From: Aphelocoma coerulescens
Lineage: Eukaryota > Chordata > Aves > Passeriformes > Corvidae
Length of the DNA stretch: 64,000 nucleotides
NCBI RefSeq assembly: GCF_041296385.1
Contig: NW_027183804.1
Coordinates: forward strand, 2,976,001 to 3,040,000
Direction: 5' to 3'
The first letter of the stretch is position 1, and each line of letters starts with the position of its first letter. A program made the position numbers and the translations under genes. This document shows, piece by piece, positions 52,241 to 62,987 of the stretch. The notes beneath the pieces were generated by a model. The model made no database searches and was not told the DNA's origin. It saw only the letters and a list, made by a program, of their open reading frames with translations.

Positions 52241-54124
52241 TGGGTGCGAGGTGCTCAATGGATGCGGATTCTGGTTGCAGGTTCTACTTCACTCTGCATC
52301 AGGAAGGCTCTCGAGCTGATAGTTTCTTCTGTCACTTCCCTACCTACAAGTCCCTGGCCCTGCCTACCAGCAGATTCTCAGGGTCTGTTTGCAGAGACAC
52401 ATTCATCACATTCCTTTCAATCTTTCCCTGAAATCGCTGTATTGTTACACTGAATTCAACAAATGTTTGCTTTTGGTGGATGCCTTTTTCTTGGAATGGG
52501 ACAAGAGACCTTCATGTGTGCAAGCCGTGTGCCTTCCTGCTTGCTCTGCTCTGAGGGCAAAAGTCGCTTTCTCTGTTCAGCTGTGCTGCTCCTTTCCACT
52601 GTGGTGGCTCCAACAATGGACACTGGCACTTCAAACCAGTGTAAGGAGTTGGGAAATGTGAGTGAAAATAGATTATCCAGAACCACCCTTGATCTGTCCT
52701 CGCTCACTCACTGGGCTTGAGGAGATCCTTGGTAAGTGCTGCCCGGGAAGCCTGTGAAAACAGGGGTCAATCTGATTTTACCACCCGTGTGCTGTAATGC
52801 AGCCTCCAAAAGGAGCGATGCTTTTCTGCACCTGTGCACACACGTGTCTAAAGCACGTGAATCCTCCATTAGCTCCACATTCATTCTGAGGCTTTGCACC
52901 CAACTGTTGATTTGGTCCTGATGTTGCTCATTTTAGCTTCAATGGTTGCAAAACAAAGCAGATCAGAGGAAATGAGAAATACAAAATTTTTTAAAAAACT
53001 AAGAACACCCACTGACAACATTGCAGATTATTTTTTTATAGTATAGTTTTTATTAAATCTTCTGTCAGTAGATATGTTCCTCCTAATTCCTTTATGCCTT
53101 TTGAACCACAGCTATTTATCATAATTCCTTTTTAGTATTTGTCATGCTTTTTAAACCCCATGTATAACAGGCTGATGCAATCAGAAGTAGTTTTCTATCC
53201 CAAACAGACTGAAAAACTCATTTCTTCATCCCAAAGAGACTAAAGCCGGTGTGTTTGGCGTCCCATCTCCCACAGCCGGTCCGGTATCTCCGCAGGGGAT
53301 TTCTGCCCTGGGGCAGCCCCGTGGCCATGGTGACACCCTGAAACATAGATTTAAAAGAAACAGAAAGATTTTAGTTATAGGCTAGCTGTGTTGAAATGAG
53401 TTAGAATAAGAAAGAATTAGAGCTGGACTAGAGTTAATTAAAATAGTTAGGAGAGCTAGATTTGAAATAGTTTTTAAGATGTTAGTAATTGATTACGGAA
53501 TAATTGATGCTCTGTCATTTGTATGTTTGTTTAGCTGTGCTTAGAACGAGGAACAGAAATATTGATCAGTTGGTGTAGGGAACAAGGACAATTCCCAATT
53601 TCCTCCCTCTGTGGGAACCTATTCAAAAGTCAGGCAAGAGGAAATTGGGAGGTCACTAAAGTAATTAAGGTTGTTAAAGTTCAGAAAGGCAAAAAAGGTG
53701 CAAGTGAGGGAGATGAGCTTACTTCATCTGTCTGGGAGCACCGACCCAATTCGAGAGCAGCGACTCAATTCAGAGCACGCACTGCGCATGCTTAATGCCA
53801 TTAAAGCTCATTTCCATACGAAGCGGAGAATGGGAGGGGTCACTGTTAGAAATATGTATTTGGTGTTTGGATATTCATCACTTTTGTGGCTAAATGAACT
53901 CTGTAACCGTTCATACCTGGGCACTGCGCATTAGGAAGCTGTTCCACGCCGCTGTCCGGCGCCAATCAAACATTCACTTTCTAACTCTAAACTGTTAGAG
54001 AGCTTTTGTCTGTCTCAGCTGGATATCGATATGAGATCGATATTCACATCTTGGTAAATCAAGCCCCGAGCACGGACACTGGGGCCGGTGTGCGAAGGCG
54101 TTTGGGGCTGCACGGACGTTCCTT
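52241..54124. other. AT-richer intergenic sequence, possibly LTR-derived
   Basis: No gene is recognised. 53336-54080 has LTR-like features (TGAAACATAG start, CAAT-type motifs, a GGACA end near 54080) but I cannot confirm boundaries, a poly(A) signal in place, or a target duplication. Confidence 0.3.
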
Positions 54125-54325
54125 AGCAGCAATGTTTGTCTTTATTCTCTCTGTCTTTACTCTCTCTCTTTACTCTCACTGTATTCTTTCTTATTGTCTC
54201 TCTCATTTCCCCTCTCTCTTTATTCCCTCTCTCTTTACTCTCTCTGTCTTTCTCTCTTTTTACTCTCTCTCTCTTTCTCTCTTTATTCTCTCTTTACTCT
54301 CTCTTTATTCTCTCTCTGAAGAAAA
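54125..54325. repeat. CT-rich microsatellite (TCTCTCTTTACTC)
   Basis: Pyrimidine-only stretch of CTCTCTTTACTCTCT variants. Confidence 0.9.
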
Positions 54326-54599
54326 TGAATACAAAAGCTGAATTTTTTAGCAATCTAATATTGAACATTCATTAGTAGAACAAAGGCAAATCACAGCGCT
54401 GGGGCGCTTGGCAATATTGCCAGAGGCGCCCTCCATTCATTTTACTGTGGACTTAAGGACTCTCTTAAACTGTTCCATATTCATTAAGCCCAGAAAGTCA
54501 TTTACACTTCACTCAACTTTCCCCCTCTCCGGTCTCTGCCCGTTCCCCCAGCACGCCGCCGCACAAGAGACACAAAGTCCGAACAGAACAAGCTCTGCT

Positions 54600-54880
54600 G
54601 TTGTTTTCTTTTTTTTTTTTTTTTTCAGTTATTTTATGCTATTTTATTTTATAATCTATTTTACTTTTCGTTTGTCTTTTTTTTCTTTTTGCCTTTTTAT
54701 TTTTTCTTCCATTTCATCGGCTTTTTCGCTATTTTCACCTACCGCAGCCTTTGTTCCCCTGCCGGAGGTTTGTGGTGAGGCGCTGTCCCAGCGGCTCTCC
54801 CCGGAAACCAACGAAATCAATTGAAATAATGATGAATTGTTGAACTCTTCCCGCTGCTGTTTCCAGAAGGCCCCGGGAGG
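54600..54880 (+). repeat. Left arm of a large inverted repeat
   Basis: T-rich run, then GCAGCCTTTGTTCCCCTGCC through GGAGGTTTGTGGTG and ACCAACGAAAT to CTTCCCGCTGCTGTTTCC. The reverse complement is at 57255-57600. Confidence 0.75.
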
Positions 54881-54899
54881 AGCCGGGGGCGGGAGGGGG

Positions 54900-55600
54900 G
54901 TCCCGGTGCCGGGGGCAGTCCCCGCTCGCCGGGCGGATCCCGGTGGCGCAGCTTGGGAGCCGCGGAAGTGCCCGAGGGAGCGCGGGGGCGGGGGAAGAGG
55001 GGGTGCGAGGGGGTATCGGTGCGGGATAAGGGGGCTCGGGGGGGTCTCAGCGCCGGGGATGGAGGTGCCGGGCGGTCCCCGTGCATGGGAGTGGGGGTTC
55101 AGACCTGGATATGGGGGTGCAAGGAGGTCCCGGTGCCGGGAATGGGGGTCAGGTGGTCCCTCTGCCGGGAACGGGGGGGGACGGCGGAGTTCCTGGCCCG
55201 GAGATAGAGTTTCAGGGGGGTCCCGGGGCCCAGAAACGGTGGCTCAGGGGGTTTTCCTGGGACGGGGAATGTGGGTTCAGGGAAGTCCCCTTCCCGGGAA
55301 TGGGGCTTCAGGGACGTCCTTGTGCCAGCTAAGGGGAACAGGGGGTCCCGGTGCTGGGGAAGGGGATGCAGGGGGTCACAGTACCCGGGAATGGTGGTCC
55401 AGGGGGTTTCGGGAAGGCCCCGGGGCCAGACAAGGGGGAACAGGGGGGTCCCGGTGCTGGGGAAGGGGATGCAGGGGGGTCACAGTGTCCGGGAATGGCG
55501 GTGCAGGGTGCTCTAGTACCCGGAAATGGGAGCTCAGGGGGTTCCCGTGCCCGGGAGTTGCGGTTCGGGGGTTCCCGTGCCGGGGGTCCCACTCGCCCCT
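54900..55600. repeat. GC-rich minisatellite (GGGAATGGGGGTTCAGGGGG type)
   Basis: Units of roughly 45-55 bp built of a GTCCCGGTGCC phrase and GGGAATGG phrases with much variation. It sits directly after the MHC class I leader relic on the minus strand and has overrun where the next exons should be. The segment 54920-55000 duplicates part of 55765-55840. Confidence 0.8.
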
Positions 55601-55602
55601 CG

Positions 55603-55641
55603 CCCCCCCAGGAGCGCCCCCGGCCCCAGCGCTGGAGCCAT
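55603..55641 (-). pseudogene. MHC class I leader exon relic
   Basis: ATG at 55641-55639 starts MAPALGPGALLG, matching the hydrophobic leader pattern of bird MHC class I heavy chains. The expected GTGAG donor is not clear and no alpha domain follows. Identification rests on the leader pattern plus the promoter in front of it. Confidence 0.5.
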
Positions 55642-55866
55642 CGCGCTGCTCCGCTGGGCCCCGCCCCCAGCCCGGCCCCGCCCCCAGAGCCGCCTCCGGC
55701 CCCGCCATTGGCGCCGCTCTTTCCTGCCCGCCAATGGCAGCTCGGGCTGCTCGTGACGTCACCGGGCGCCGGGCAGATCCCGGCGGCGCAGGGCGGGAGA
55801 CGGAGAAGCCAAAGGGACCGAGGGAGCGCGGGGGGAGGGGACGGGGCAATTCCAGGGAATTCCCCT
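55642..55866 (-). promoter_or_regulatory. MHC class I-like promoter: kappaB, CRE/X2, CCAAT/Y boxes
   Basis: Reading the minus strand toward the leader ATG: GGGGAATTCCC (about 55855-55865, NF-kappaB type), TGACGTCA (55754-55761, X2/site alpha), 18 bp later an inverted CCAAT (ATTGG), then a CCAAT near 55708 and GC boxes (GGGCGGGG). This order matches the enhancer A and X2-Y layout of MHC class I promoters. No clear ISRE or X1 box is seen. Part of a CpG island. Confidence 0.5.
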
Positions 55867-56547
55867 GGATCCCCTCCTGCCATCCCCCGGACCCTCCTCG
55901 GCCGCGCCCTGCGGGACCCCCGGGCCGGGCTGGGCTGAGCTCCCGGGCCCCGCGGCCAAACTCTGCCTGGAACCCGCTGGGTTCGGCCCGAAGCGGGGCA
56001 AGCAGCGGGACCCGCGGATCCATTTTGTCCTGCGGCTGCGGGGCCCCAGCCCCGGCGGAGCAGGACTGGGCGCTGTGACCCCGATCCCTGACTCCCCATC
56101 TCCTTCTCTCTCTCTCTCTCTCCTCTCTTCTCCCTTTCCTTTGAGTGATCATAAATCCCGGAGCGGCTGCAGAGCCCCGTGCCCAGCTCGGGTTTCCCAG
56201 GAAAGGGAGGCCTGGGGCCGAGGTGTCCCGGGATGGCCGGGAATGGGGTCCTGGGGCCCCGGGTTCAGGGATGCAGGGGCTGGGAGAGGAGGATACCCGG
56301 GACAGGGAGTGCAGGGGGGTGTTGGTGCAGGATGAGGGGTGCAGGGGGGTCCCAGGGCTCCCAAAGCCCAGGGAATCCAAGGGGATTCAAGGGGGTCCCA
56401 GGGCTCCCAAACCCCCTCCCAGGGGGGAGCAGAAGCTGGGTCAGGAGCGCTGTGGGAGAGAAAAGGGGGCGACCCCGGCATGGGGGGACATGGGGGAGTC
56501 ACACGCGCTCCGAGGGGGGGACACGACCCCCGGGGATCCCCCCTCAC
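55867..56547. other. CpG-rich sequence between class I promoter and IIB exon
   Basis: 55870-56080 is CpG island. 56100-56150 is CT-rich. 56160-56540 is G-rich spacer whose last part resembles the 3' flank of the IIB exon relics. No gene. Confidence 0.4.
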
Positions 56548-56646
56548 CTCCTCCCGCAGGTGGAGGCCGAGCCCCAGCCCAGGAGGACGAAGCCCAACAC
56601 GAAGCCCCCGGCCCCCGTCAGCATCTTGGGGGGCGTCCGGCGGCAG
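56548..56646 (-). pseudogene. MHC class II beta transmembrane exon relic (best preserved)
   Basis: 99 bp between AG|CTGCCG and a GTGAGG donor, reading PPKMLTGAGGFVLGFVLLGW, the KMLTG-x-GGFVLG signature of the class II beta connecting peptide and membrane helix. Beta-1 and beta-2 exons are absent; upstream (56690-56930) is ACTGGGA minisatellite. Confidence 0.65.
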
Positions 56647-56689
56647 CTCCGGGGCGGGAGGGGCAGGATCCGGGAAACGGCGGCGGCTG

Positions 56690-56930
56690 CCGGGAAGGGA
56701 CCGGGACGGACTGGGACAGGCTGGGATGGACTGGGACAGACTGGGACACCGGGATACACTAGGACCAGAACCAGGACCGGAACCCACTGGGACCAGAACT
56801 GGGTAACAGAGGTCACACTGCGAGCAACAGGGACCACTCTGAGGACTGGGAGAAACTGGGAGCGTGCTGAGTGCAGCTGGCAGCAGCTGGGAGTGGCTGG
56901 GAGCGTGCGGGAACAAACTGGGCGAACATG
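56690..56930. repeat. Short ACTGGGA-type minisatellite
   Basis: Same motif family as 47830-49760, in the position of the IIB intron. Confidence 0.8.
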
Positions 56931-57254
56931 GAACACCCGGGGGACGCGGAACAGCCGAGGGACACGGGATGTCCACGGACCGTGGGAGGTCCAAGGAACG
57001 CTGAGCGTCGCTGCCGCGGCTGGAAAAGCTTGAATGGAGTTTTTATCCCGTGACGTTCCCGGGAGCAGCGGCAGCTCTGCGCCCCCAGCCCGGGGGTGGG
57101 AGCAGGGGAGCCGCGGGCAGCACCTTCGGGGCACAGCCGGGGGCGGGGGGGCTCCTCCCCGCAGTTCATTTCCTCTCCCCTCCATTCACATTTTCTCCCC
57201 AGAATTGAAGTGTTTCTCGCCCCGATTAAACTGTTCTCCCCAATTAAGCCCTGA
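56931..57254. other. Unassigned sequence
   Basis: Holds a GGGATAAAAAC box on the minus strand (about 57040) and a CpG-rich block, but no recognised exon. Confidence 0.35.
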
Positions 57255-57600
57255 GGCCCCTCCGATTGAGACCTTCCGGAAAGAGCAGCGGGAAGACTTC
57301 AAAAATCCATCATTATTTCGTTGGTTTCAGAGGGAGAACCGGTAGGACAGCATCGCACCACAAACCTCCGGGAAGGAAACAAAGGCTGGGGGGGGGGGGG
57401 GGGGAATAGAGAAAAAAAACCGATATAATAGAAGAAGAAAAAAAAAGGAAAAAAAAAAGAAAGTAAGAATAAAAGAATAAGAATGAGTATGATAGATTAT
57501 AAAATAAAATGGTATAAAATAAATATGAAAGAAGAAAATAACGCCAGAGCTTATTCCGTTGCGACTTCGGGTCTCTTCTCCGAGCTGGGTCTGAGCCAGG
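57255..57600 (-). repeat. Right arm of a large inverted repeat
   Basis: Reverse complement of 54600-54880 with moderate divergence, including a G14 run at 57388-57402 and an A-rich part where the left arm is T-rich. Confidence 0.75.
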
Positions 57601-58250
57601 AGCCGGTGGGCTGGGAGAGACATCGCTGCTGAGGGGCTGAATATTTCCGAAACTAAAGGATCAAGGGACACCTGGAGGTTCCAGCAGTCCCCACGCACAC
57701 GTTCGATTCCCTCATTTCAAGCTGAAAGCTCAGCTCCACTTGTGACTCCGCTTTGTAGCGATGAATGGAAACATTCCCCGCAATTCCCGTCCAAAGAGCC
57801 CGGCAAGGTTCGCGTCGGGAGAGCTCCCTCGGGGCAGCCCCGGCTCCTGCCCTGCTTGAGTCCCTCTCGAGCCCGCTGTGGTTTCCAGCTGCTTCGCTCC
57901 AGCTGCCCCAAATGCCCGTGAATTGCACGGAACTGGAACAGATCCGAGTCCTCGTGGCTCGGGCTAAGGGCAGGGAGAGGTCACTGAGGGATCGCCATGG
58001 CGGCCACAAGAGCCCCGACGTGGGGAATGAACTGGATTTGGGACGGAGCGGATCAGAACAGGAGAGTGAGGAGGAAAATAAACCCTGGAACAGAACTTTC
58101 CCCCGACCTCTTTCTCCTTGCCGGAGTTCACTTTATGCCCGGCTCCTCCCTGCTGTGCCCAGCGGGGCAGGGAGAAGGGATGGGAGTCGCGCTCAGTTCG
58201 TGCCGCTGCTTCCCCGTCGGGGCCAGGAATCCTTCCCTGCTCCGGCGCGG
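57601..58250. other. Unassigned sequence before inverted unit D
   Basis: Only short open frames; no family recognised. Confidence 0.35.
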
Positions 58251-58257
58251 GGTCCCT

Positions 58258-58400
58258 GCCATGGGGTCAGTCCCTGCCCTGGCCAGCGGGGGGTCCCTCC
58301 CATGGGGTCAGTCCCTGCCCTGGCCAGCGGGGGGTCCCTCCCATGGGGTCAGTCCCTGCCCTGGCCAGCGGGGGGTCCCTCCCCAGCCGTGCGGTCACTC
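58258..58400. repeat. 41-bp tandem repeat, inverted
   Basis: Three units, the reverse complement of 8491-8620. Confidence 0.9.
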
Positions 58401-58555
58401 CCCAGCCGTGCGGTCACTCCCCGGCCCGGCCCTGAGGCGCGGGGCAGTCGCGGGGCAGCCGCGCTCCGGCCCCGTCAGCGGCAGCGCCGCTTCGTGCCGG
58501 GCAGGAGCGGCAGAAGGAGCCGGGCGGTGGCGGGGGCTGAACCCCGGCAGCAGCG

Positions 58556-58665
58556 AGGAGGAAGAAGAGGAAGAAGAGGAAGAAGAGGAGGAAGAGGAAG
58601 AAGAGGAAGAAGAGGAAGAAGAGGAAGAAGAGGAAGAAGAGGAAGAAGAGGAAGAAGAGGAAGGG
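58556..58665. repeat. GAGGAAGAA microsatellite
   Basis: About 105 bp of 9-bp GAGGAAGAA units; copies A and B have only about 20 bp at the same place (8326-8347). It gives poly-Glu and poly-Ser frames that are artefacts. Confidence 0.93.
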
Positions 58666-59055
58666 GCCGGGGCCGCCTGCGGTGTCCGATCCCCGGCAGC
58701 AGCGGGGAGGCCTCGGGCAGCGGCGGCGGGCGGGGCCCTTTGGAGCCGCCCCGAGGGCTCGGTGCCGCCCCGGGCCCCTGAAGGAGCCGCTCGGCGGGAC
58801 GGGCGGGCTGGAAACGAGAGAAAACCGCGAGAAAAGAAGAAAATCCGATCAAAGAGCCGCACCGAGGGGCGTCTCAGCCGGCCCGTGGAACTGAAGGAGC
58901 TGCACCGAGAGACCAGCGAGGAGCCCGGCGGTGAAAGAGCCGCAGCGGAGGGCGGGGGATGGGAGGTGCGAATGGAGTAAAATATAGAGATTCGAAGGAA
59001 AAACTATAAAAGAGCCGCACCGGGAGAGGCCGCTGCGCAGCGACTAAGAAAGCAG

Positions 59056-59360
59056 CACCGGGGGGTTCCGGGGCTTGTTCCCGTCAGCTCCGCTCAGCCC
59101 TCGGGCACCGGGGGGTTCCGGGGCTTGTTCCCGTCAGCTCCGCTCAGCCCTCGGGCACCGGGGGGTTCCGGGGCTTGTTCCCGTCAGCTCCGCTCAGCCC
59201 TCGGGCACCGGGGGGTTCCGGGGCTTGTTCCCGTCAGCTCCGCTCAGCCCTCGGGCACCGGGGGGTTCCGGGGCTTGTTCCCGTCAGCTCCGCTCAGCCC
59301 TCGGGCACCGGGGGGTTCCGGGGCTTGTTCCCGTCAGCTCCGCTCAGCCCTCGGGCACCG
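59056..59360. repeat. 50-bp tandem repeat, 6 units, inverted
   Basis: Reverse complement of the array at 7421-7804. Confidence 0.95.
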
Positions 59361-59973
59361 CGCTGGGGCCCCGCGCACTTTCCCAGCCCGGCCGCCCCCA
59401 CGGGCCGGGCCCCGCGGCTCCCGCTGCCGCCGCCTCGGCCCCGCCGAGCCCAGAAACCCCGGAAAATCGCTCCCATGCACTAAGGAACCTTTCCGTGCGC
59501 AGCCAGGGGCGCAGAGGGGGGATCCTTATGAAGTCCCCTCCCCTCAGTCCCTCCTGGCACGGCCGGGCATTAGCGCAGCTCCCGGGGCTGTGTCCCGGCA
59601 CCGGCTGCTGCCACAGGGCACGGGGCTGCCGCGCTCGGGCATTAAACGCGACAGATTTGGGGAGCAGGGACAGCCACAGAAAGCCTCGGGGAGCCCTCGG
59701 GAGCCTGGAGCTGCACGAGGGCCACAAAGGATGCCCTGGACACAGCGATGGCCCCAGCAGCGGCTCTGCCCCCCAGCACGGGGCTGTGTCCCAGACCCCC
59801 CGCTCCAGCCCGAGGTTTGGGGGCGGCAGCGGAGCTGCTGGACGGAGGACGGCTGGAGGAGCAGGAGCGGGAGGAAGAGGAGGGATAAAGGGGGAGGGGC
59901 GGGAGGAAGAGGCGGGCCAGAGGGGGCAGGAAGAGGAGCCTCCATGTGCATCCATCGCTCTCTGTGTCCGCAG

Positions 59974-60011
59974 CTCTCGGCCTCGGGAACACCGCTCCCC
60001 CCATCCCGCAG
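59974..60011 (+). other. Extra 5' exon of the zinc-finger type (D1)
   Basis: It lies between GTGTCCGCAG and CCCGCAG|GTGACC and is followed by the family first-intron phrases, but the coding exons do not follow; MHC IIB leader sequence comes about 800 bp later. Confidence 0.45.
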
Positions 60012-60818
60012 GTGACCGGGGAGGGGCAGCTCGCCCCAAATATCTTGGGCGGTTCCTGGGGTTGTTTTGGGAGAGGGGATTTTGGAGCTTGGAGGATTCC
60101 GGCACCAAGCCCCAAATATCTTTGTTGGTTCCTGGGGAACGGGGGTTTGGTGGGGCAGGGAGGTGGCGGATGTTTGGATCTTGCAGGGCTCCGAATGTGA
60201 GTCGCAAATGCCCCTTGGGGGATATTGGGGAGCCCCCGGCACGCGGGGTTTTGGGGGTCCCGGTGGCGGCTGCCGGGAGAAATGGGATGGGGCGGGATGG
60301 GGCCCGGGAAGGGTGGGATGTGGATTGGGGTGTGGGATGAAGTGTGGCGGAGGGGGATGGGCGGGATGGGGCCTGGGATGAGGCAGACGAAGGTTGGGGA
60401 TGATGAGGCCGGGGGGACCCCAGTCCTCAGGGGCCTGCGGGGTATCCGCCAGCTCCGAGGGAGTTTTGGGGCACCCCTAATCCTGAGGGGGCGGTGCTGG
60501 CAGCGGGGGACACGTGGCTCCGGCACCTCTGGCCCCAGCTGAGCCCCCCCCGCCCCCAGCGCCCCCCGGAGCGGAATTTGGGGAGGGGGAGGTGGGGGCG
60601 GCCAGGCCGGGCCCCCCCGCGCTGTCCCGGCGGGGGCCGAGTGCGGGCGGGAGCCCCGCGGGGCCCGGCCCTGCCCGGGCACGGCTGATGCCGCCCGCCC
60701 GCGCTCCGCACTGGTCCGGACTGGTGCTCCCAGTGCCGTGCGGGGCGGGGCCGCTCTGGGGACCCCCCAGGGCACAGCGCGGCTGCTTTGGGGCTGTCGG
60801 CAGCGCCCGGCGCTGGGC
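60012..60818 (+). other. Intron-like and G-rich sequence upstream of the IIB leader exon
   Basis: 60012-60300 carries the zinc-finger first-intron phrases. 60300-60480 is GGGATGGG-rich. 60480-60818 is CpG-rich and would be the IIB promoter position; I could not identify X or Y boxes with confidence. Confidence 0.4.
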
Positions 60819-60889
60819 ATGGGGCGTGTGGGGGCAGCTGGGGCCGCACTGGTGGCACTGGTGGTGCTGGGAGCCCCCCCGGGCGCGGG
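60819..60889 (+). pseudogene. MHC class II beta leader exon (orphan)
   Basis: ATG at 60819 reads MGRVGAAGAALVALVVLGAP with a PPGAG end and a G|GTGAGC donor at 60889/60890, the typical first exon of bird class II beta genes (hydrophobic signal peptide). No beta-1 exon follows in the next 3 kb; the zinc-finger promoter sequence and a solo LTR come instead. Confidence 0.7.
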
Positions 60890-61163
60890 GTGAGCGGTGA
60901 GAAGGGGGGCGGGTCTGGGACCCCAAATTGAGCGAAATGGGGAATGGAACCCCCAAAGGGAGCAGGAGGGGCCTGGAACCCCCAAAACCAAGGCCGGGGG
61001 AGGGGAGGCGGGGATTGGGGATGGGGAAGGTGCAGAAGGAGGTGGGGGGGAAGAGGGGGCTGGGACCCCCAAAGAAAGCAGGAGGGGGATGGGACACCCA
61101 AATTGAGCTGTGGATGGGGCTGTGGATTGGGGGAATGCTGAGAAAGGGGAGGAGAGGGGAGGG

Positions 61164-61799
61164 TGTTCTGGTTTGGCCAAATTTAGAAATATATCCTCTG
61201 AGAGAAGGCACAACCACCCCTCCCCCACCAGGTTTGGGAAAAAATAAATTTTCCTCGAAGGAAAGTGGAGGAGATAAAACTATTTATTTACCAAACACAC
61301 GGGAAAGGAAAGTAATGCTAAATTATAAAATCTGTCGCTGTGGAGGAAAAAACCTGGGAAAGTGTTAGAGTCCTCCCTTTGGTCTCCTCGGAGCTGGGGC
61401 TTGACCCAGGCCCAGGCCCTCTGTGCCCGGTGGAAAGTCCTCCCGATGTGGTCTGATGTTAAAGCAATCAAGCAGTCCAGTAGAAAAGGGGATTTTCCAG
61501 GGGAGGAAAAATTCAGCTCTCAGTTTCTCTCGGGAGAAAAAGCAGCTGAACAACTGGCCAAAAAAGAAACTGTTCTGGGCGCAGCCGGCCGGGTGCTTCC
61601 CCCCTCCCCTGCCACAGCTGGGAAACCAATTGCTATCTGTGTGTGACCTTGAACAAGCTGCAAACTGCTTTGAAAAAACTTTGCTCAGTTTTTTCCTTCC
61701 CCCTCTCAGGCTCAGTTTAGAGGCATAGAAAGGCACAGGAATTAATTTCTGGGCATAGGCAGCGATATGGGATACACATCATAAGGTCACCCCAAGACA
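61164..61799 (-). mobile_element. Solo LTR (636 bp) with GAGGG target duplication
   Basis: It runs TGTTCTGGTTTGGCC to CCCCAAGACA, flanked by GAGGG at 61159-61163 and 61800-61804. The uninterrupted target is present in copies A (about 6642-6646) and B (about 20310-20314), so insertion and direction are certain. It is a diverged relative of the 946-bp LTR, with AATAAA on the minus strand near 61285. Confidence 0.92.
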
Positions 61800-62127
61800 G
61801 AGGGAAAGGTGGGGTTGGGACAGCAGAAGAGCGGTTCCATGGGGGTGCAGCCCTGTCCCCCAGCACCTGAGCCCTGGAGCGATTCCCTGGGGCTCTGGGG
61901 AAGGGAGGGATCCGCACTGGGGGGGTCCCCAACCCCCCCGTCCATCCCTGGGGCTGATCGGGGGCTCCCCCCACACAGCAGCCGGTGCTGCGGCAGCCGT
62001 GGGGCAGAGGGGGTGGGAAAGGGGGGGCAGGGTGGGAGTGGAGGAGGAGCGGGAGGAAGAGGAGGGAGAGGGAGGAGGAGGAGCTGGAGAACCACGAGGT
62101 TCCACCGCCCGCCCACTGTGTCCGCAG

Positions 62128-62166
62128 CACCCCCAGCCCCGGTAGCATCTTCCCCCCATCCTGCAG
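62128..62166 (+). other. Putative 5' untranslated exon of zinc-finger gene D
   Basis: It lies between GTGTCCGCAG and CCTGCAG|GTGAGC, matching 6278-6317. It starts the transcript of the gene at 62988-63979 in this model. Confidence 0.5.
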
Positions 62167-62987
62167 GTGAGCGGGGAGGGGGAGCTCACCCCAAATCTAT
62201 TGGGGGGGTCACCAGGAGGGGTTTTTTTGGAGGGGTGTTTGGAGCTTGCAGATTCTGGAATCGAGCCCCAGATGTCCTTGCATGTCCCTGGGAGGGATTT
62301 TTGGGGACAGAGGGGATATGTGGATCTTGCAGGACTCCAAAGCTGAGCCATAATTGCCCCTTGGGGGTCTTGGGGGGTCCATGTGAGGATTGCCCGGTCC
62401 TGGCGGGGTTGGACATTGGCTTTGGGGATCCCCAGGAGAGCTGGGGGCTGGAACACGGGACCCCTGGAGTGGGGAGAGCAGAGAGGGACGATACCAGAGC
62501 TGGGGGACCCCCAAGAGCCTGGAGGGGTGGGGGGGCCTGGAGATGAGGAGGGGCTGGGACCTCTCAGCCCTAAAAGGGACAGTGAGGAGAGGGGGGAGCC
62601 CCAAGTGCCTGTAGTGGAGGGAGGCTGAAGAGGGAGACCCTGGGACCTCTGGAAGCCAAAGCAAAATCAGGAAAAAAGGGACCTGTGGGACCCCCAAAAC
62701 CCCCCAGCATTCCTAAGCAGGACCCCGGAGAGGGGGATCCCCAGGACCCACGGGACCCCCAGCAGCCCTGACAAGGGGGACCCCCAGAACCCCAAAGTGA
62801 GGAGACTGGAAAGGGGGAACTCCTGGAGGCTTTTTTTGGAATCACTCTTGGTTTTTTGTTGGTTTTATGGACACCAGGTACCCGGTGAGTTCCAGAGCTG
62901 GCCTTGGGCAGGAGGAACCCCCAACCCAACACACTCATCCCTTGTTTCTCCATAAACCAGGATTTCCCATTCCCAACCCTTGGCCAG

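Noticed and set aside
51431..52258. 275-codon minus-strand frame beginning in the 30-bp repeat
   Set aside because: The start is minisatellite translation ([10 protein letters not shown] repeats); the only supported coding parts are the two FLOT1 exons.
53336..54080. A further solo LTR
   Set aside because: TG and CA-like ends can be chosen, but no target duplication, no placed poly(A) signal and no second copy in the window support it.
57997..58980. 327-codon frame with a poly-Glu tract
   Set aside because: The Glu run is the GAGGAAGAA microsatellite, and the rest is minisatellite and CpG-rich DNA; not conserved in copies A and B.
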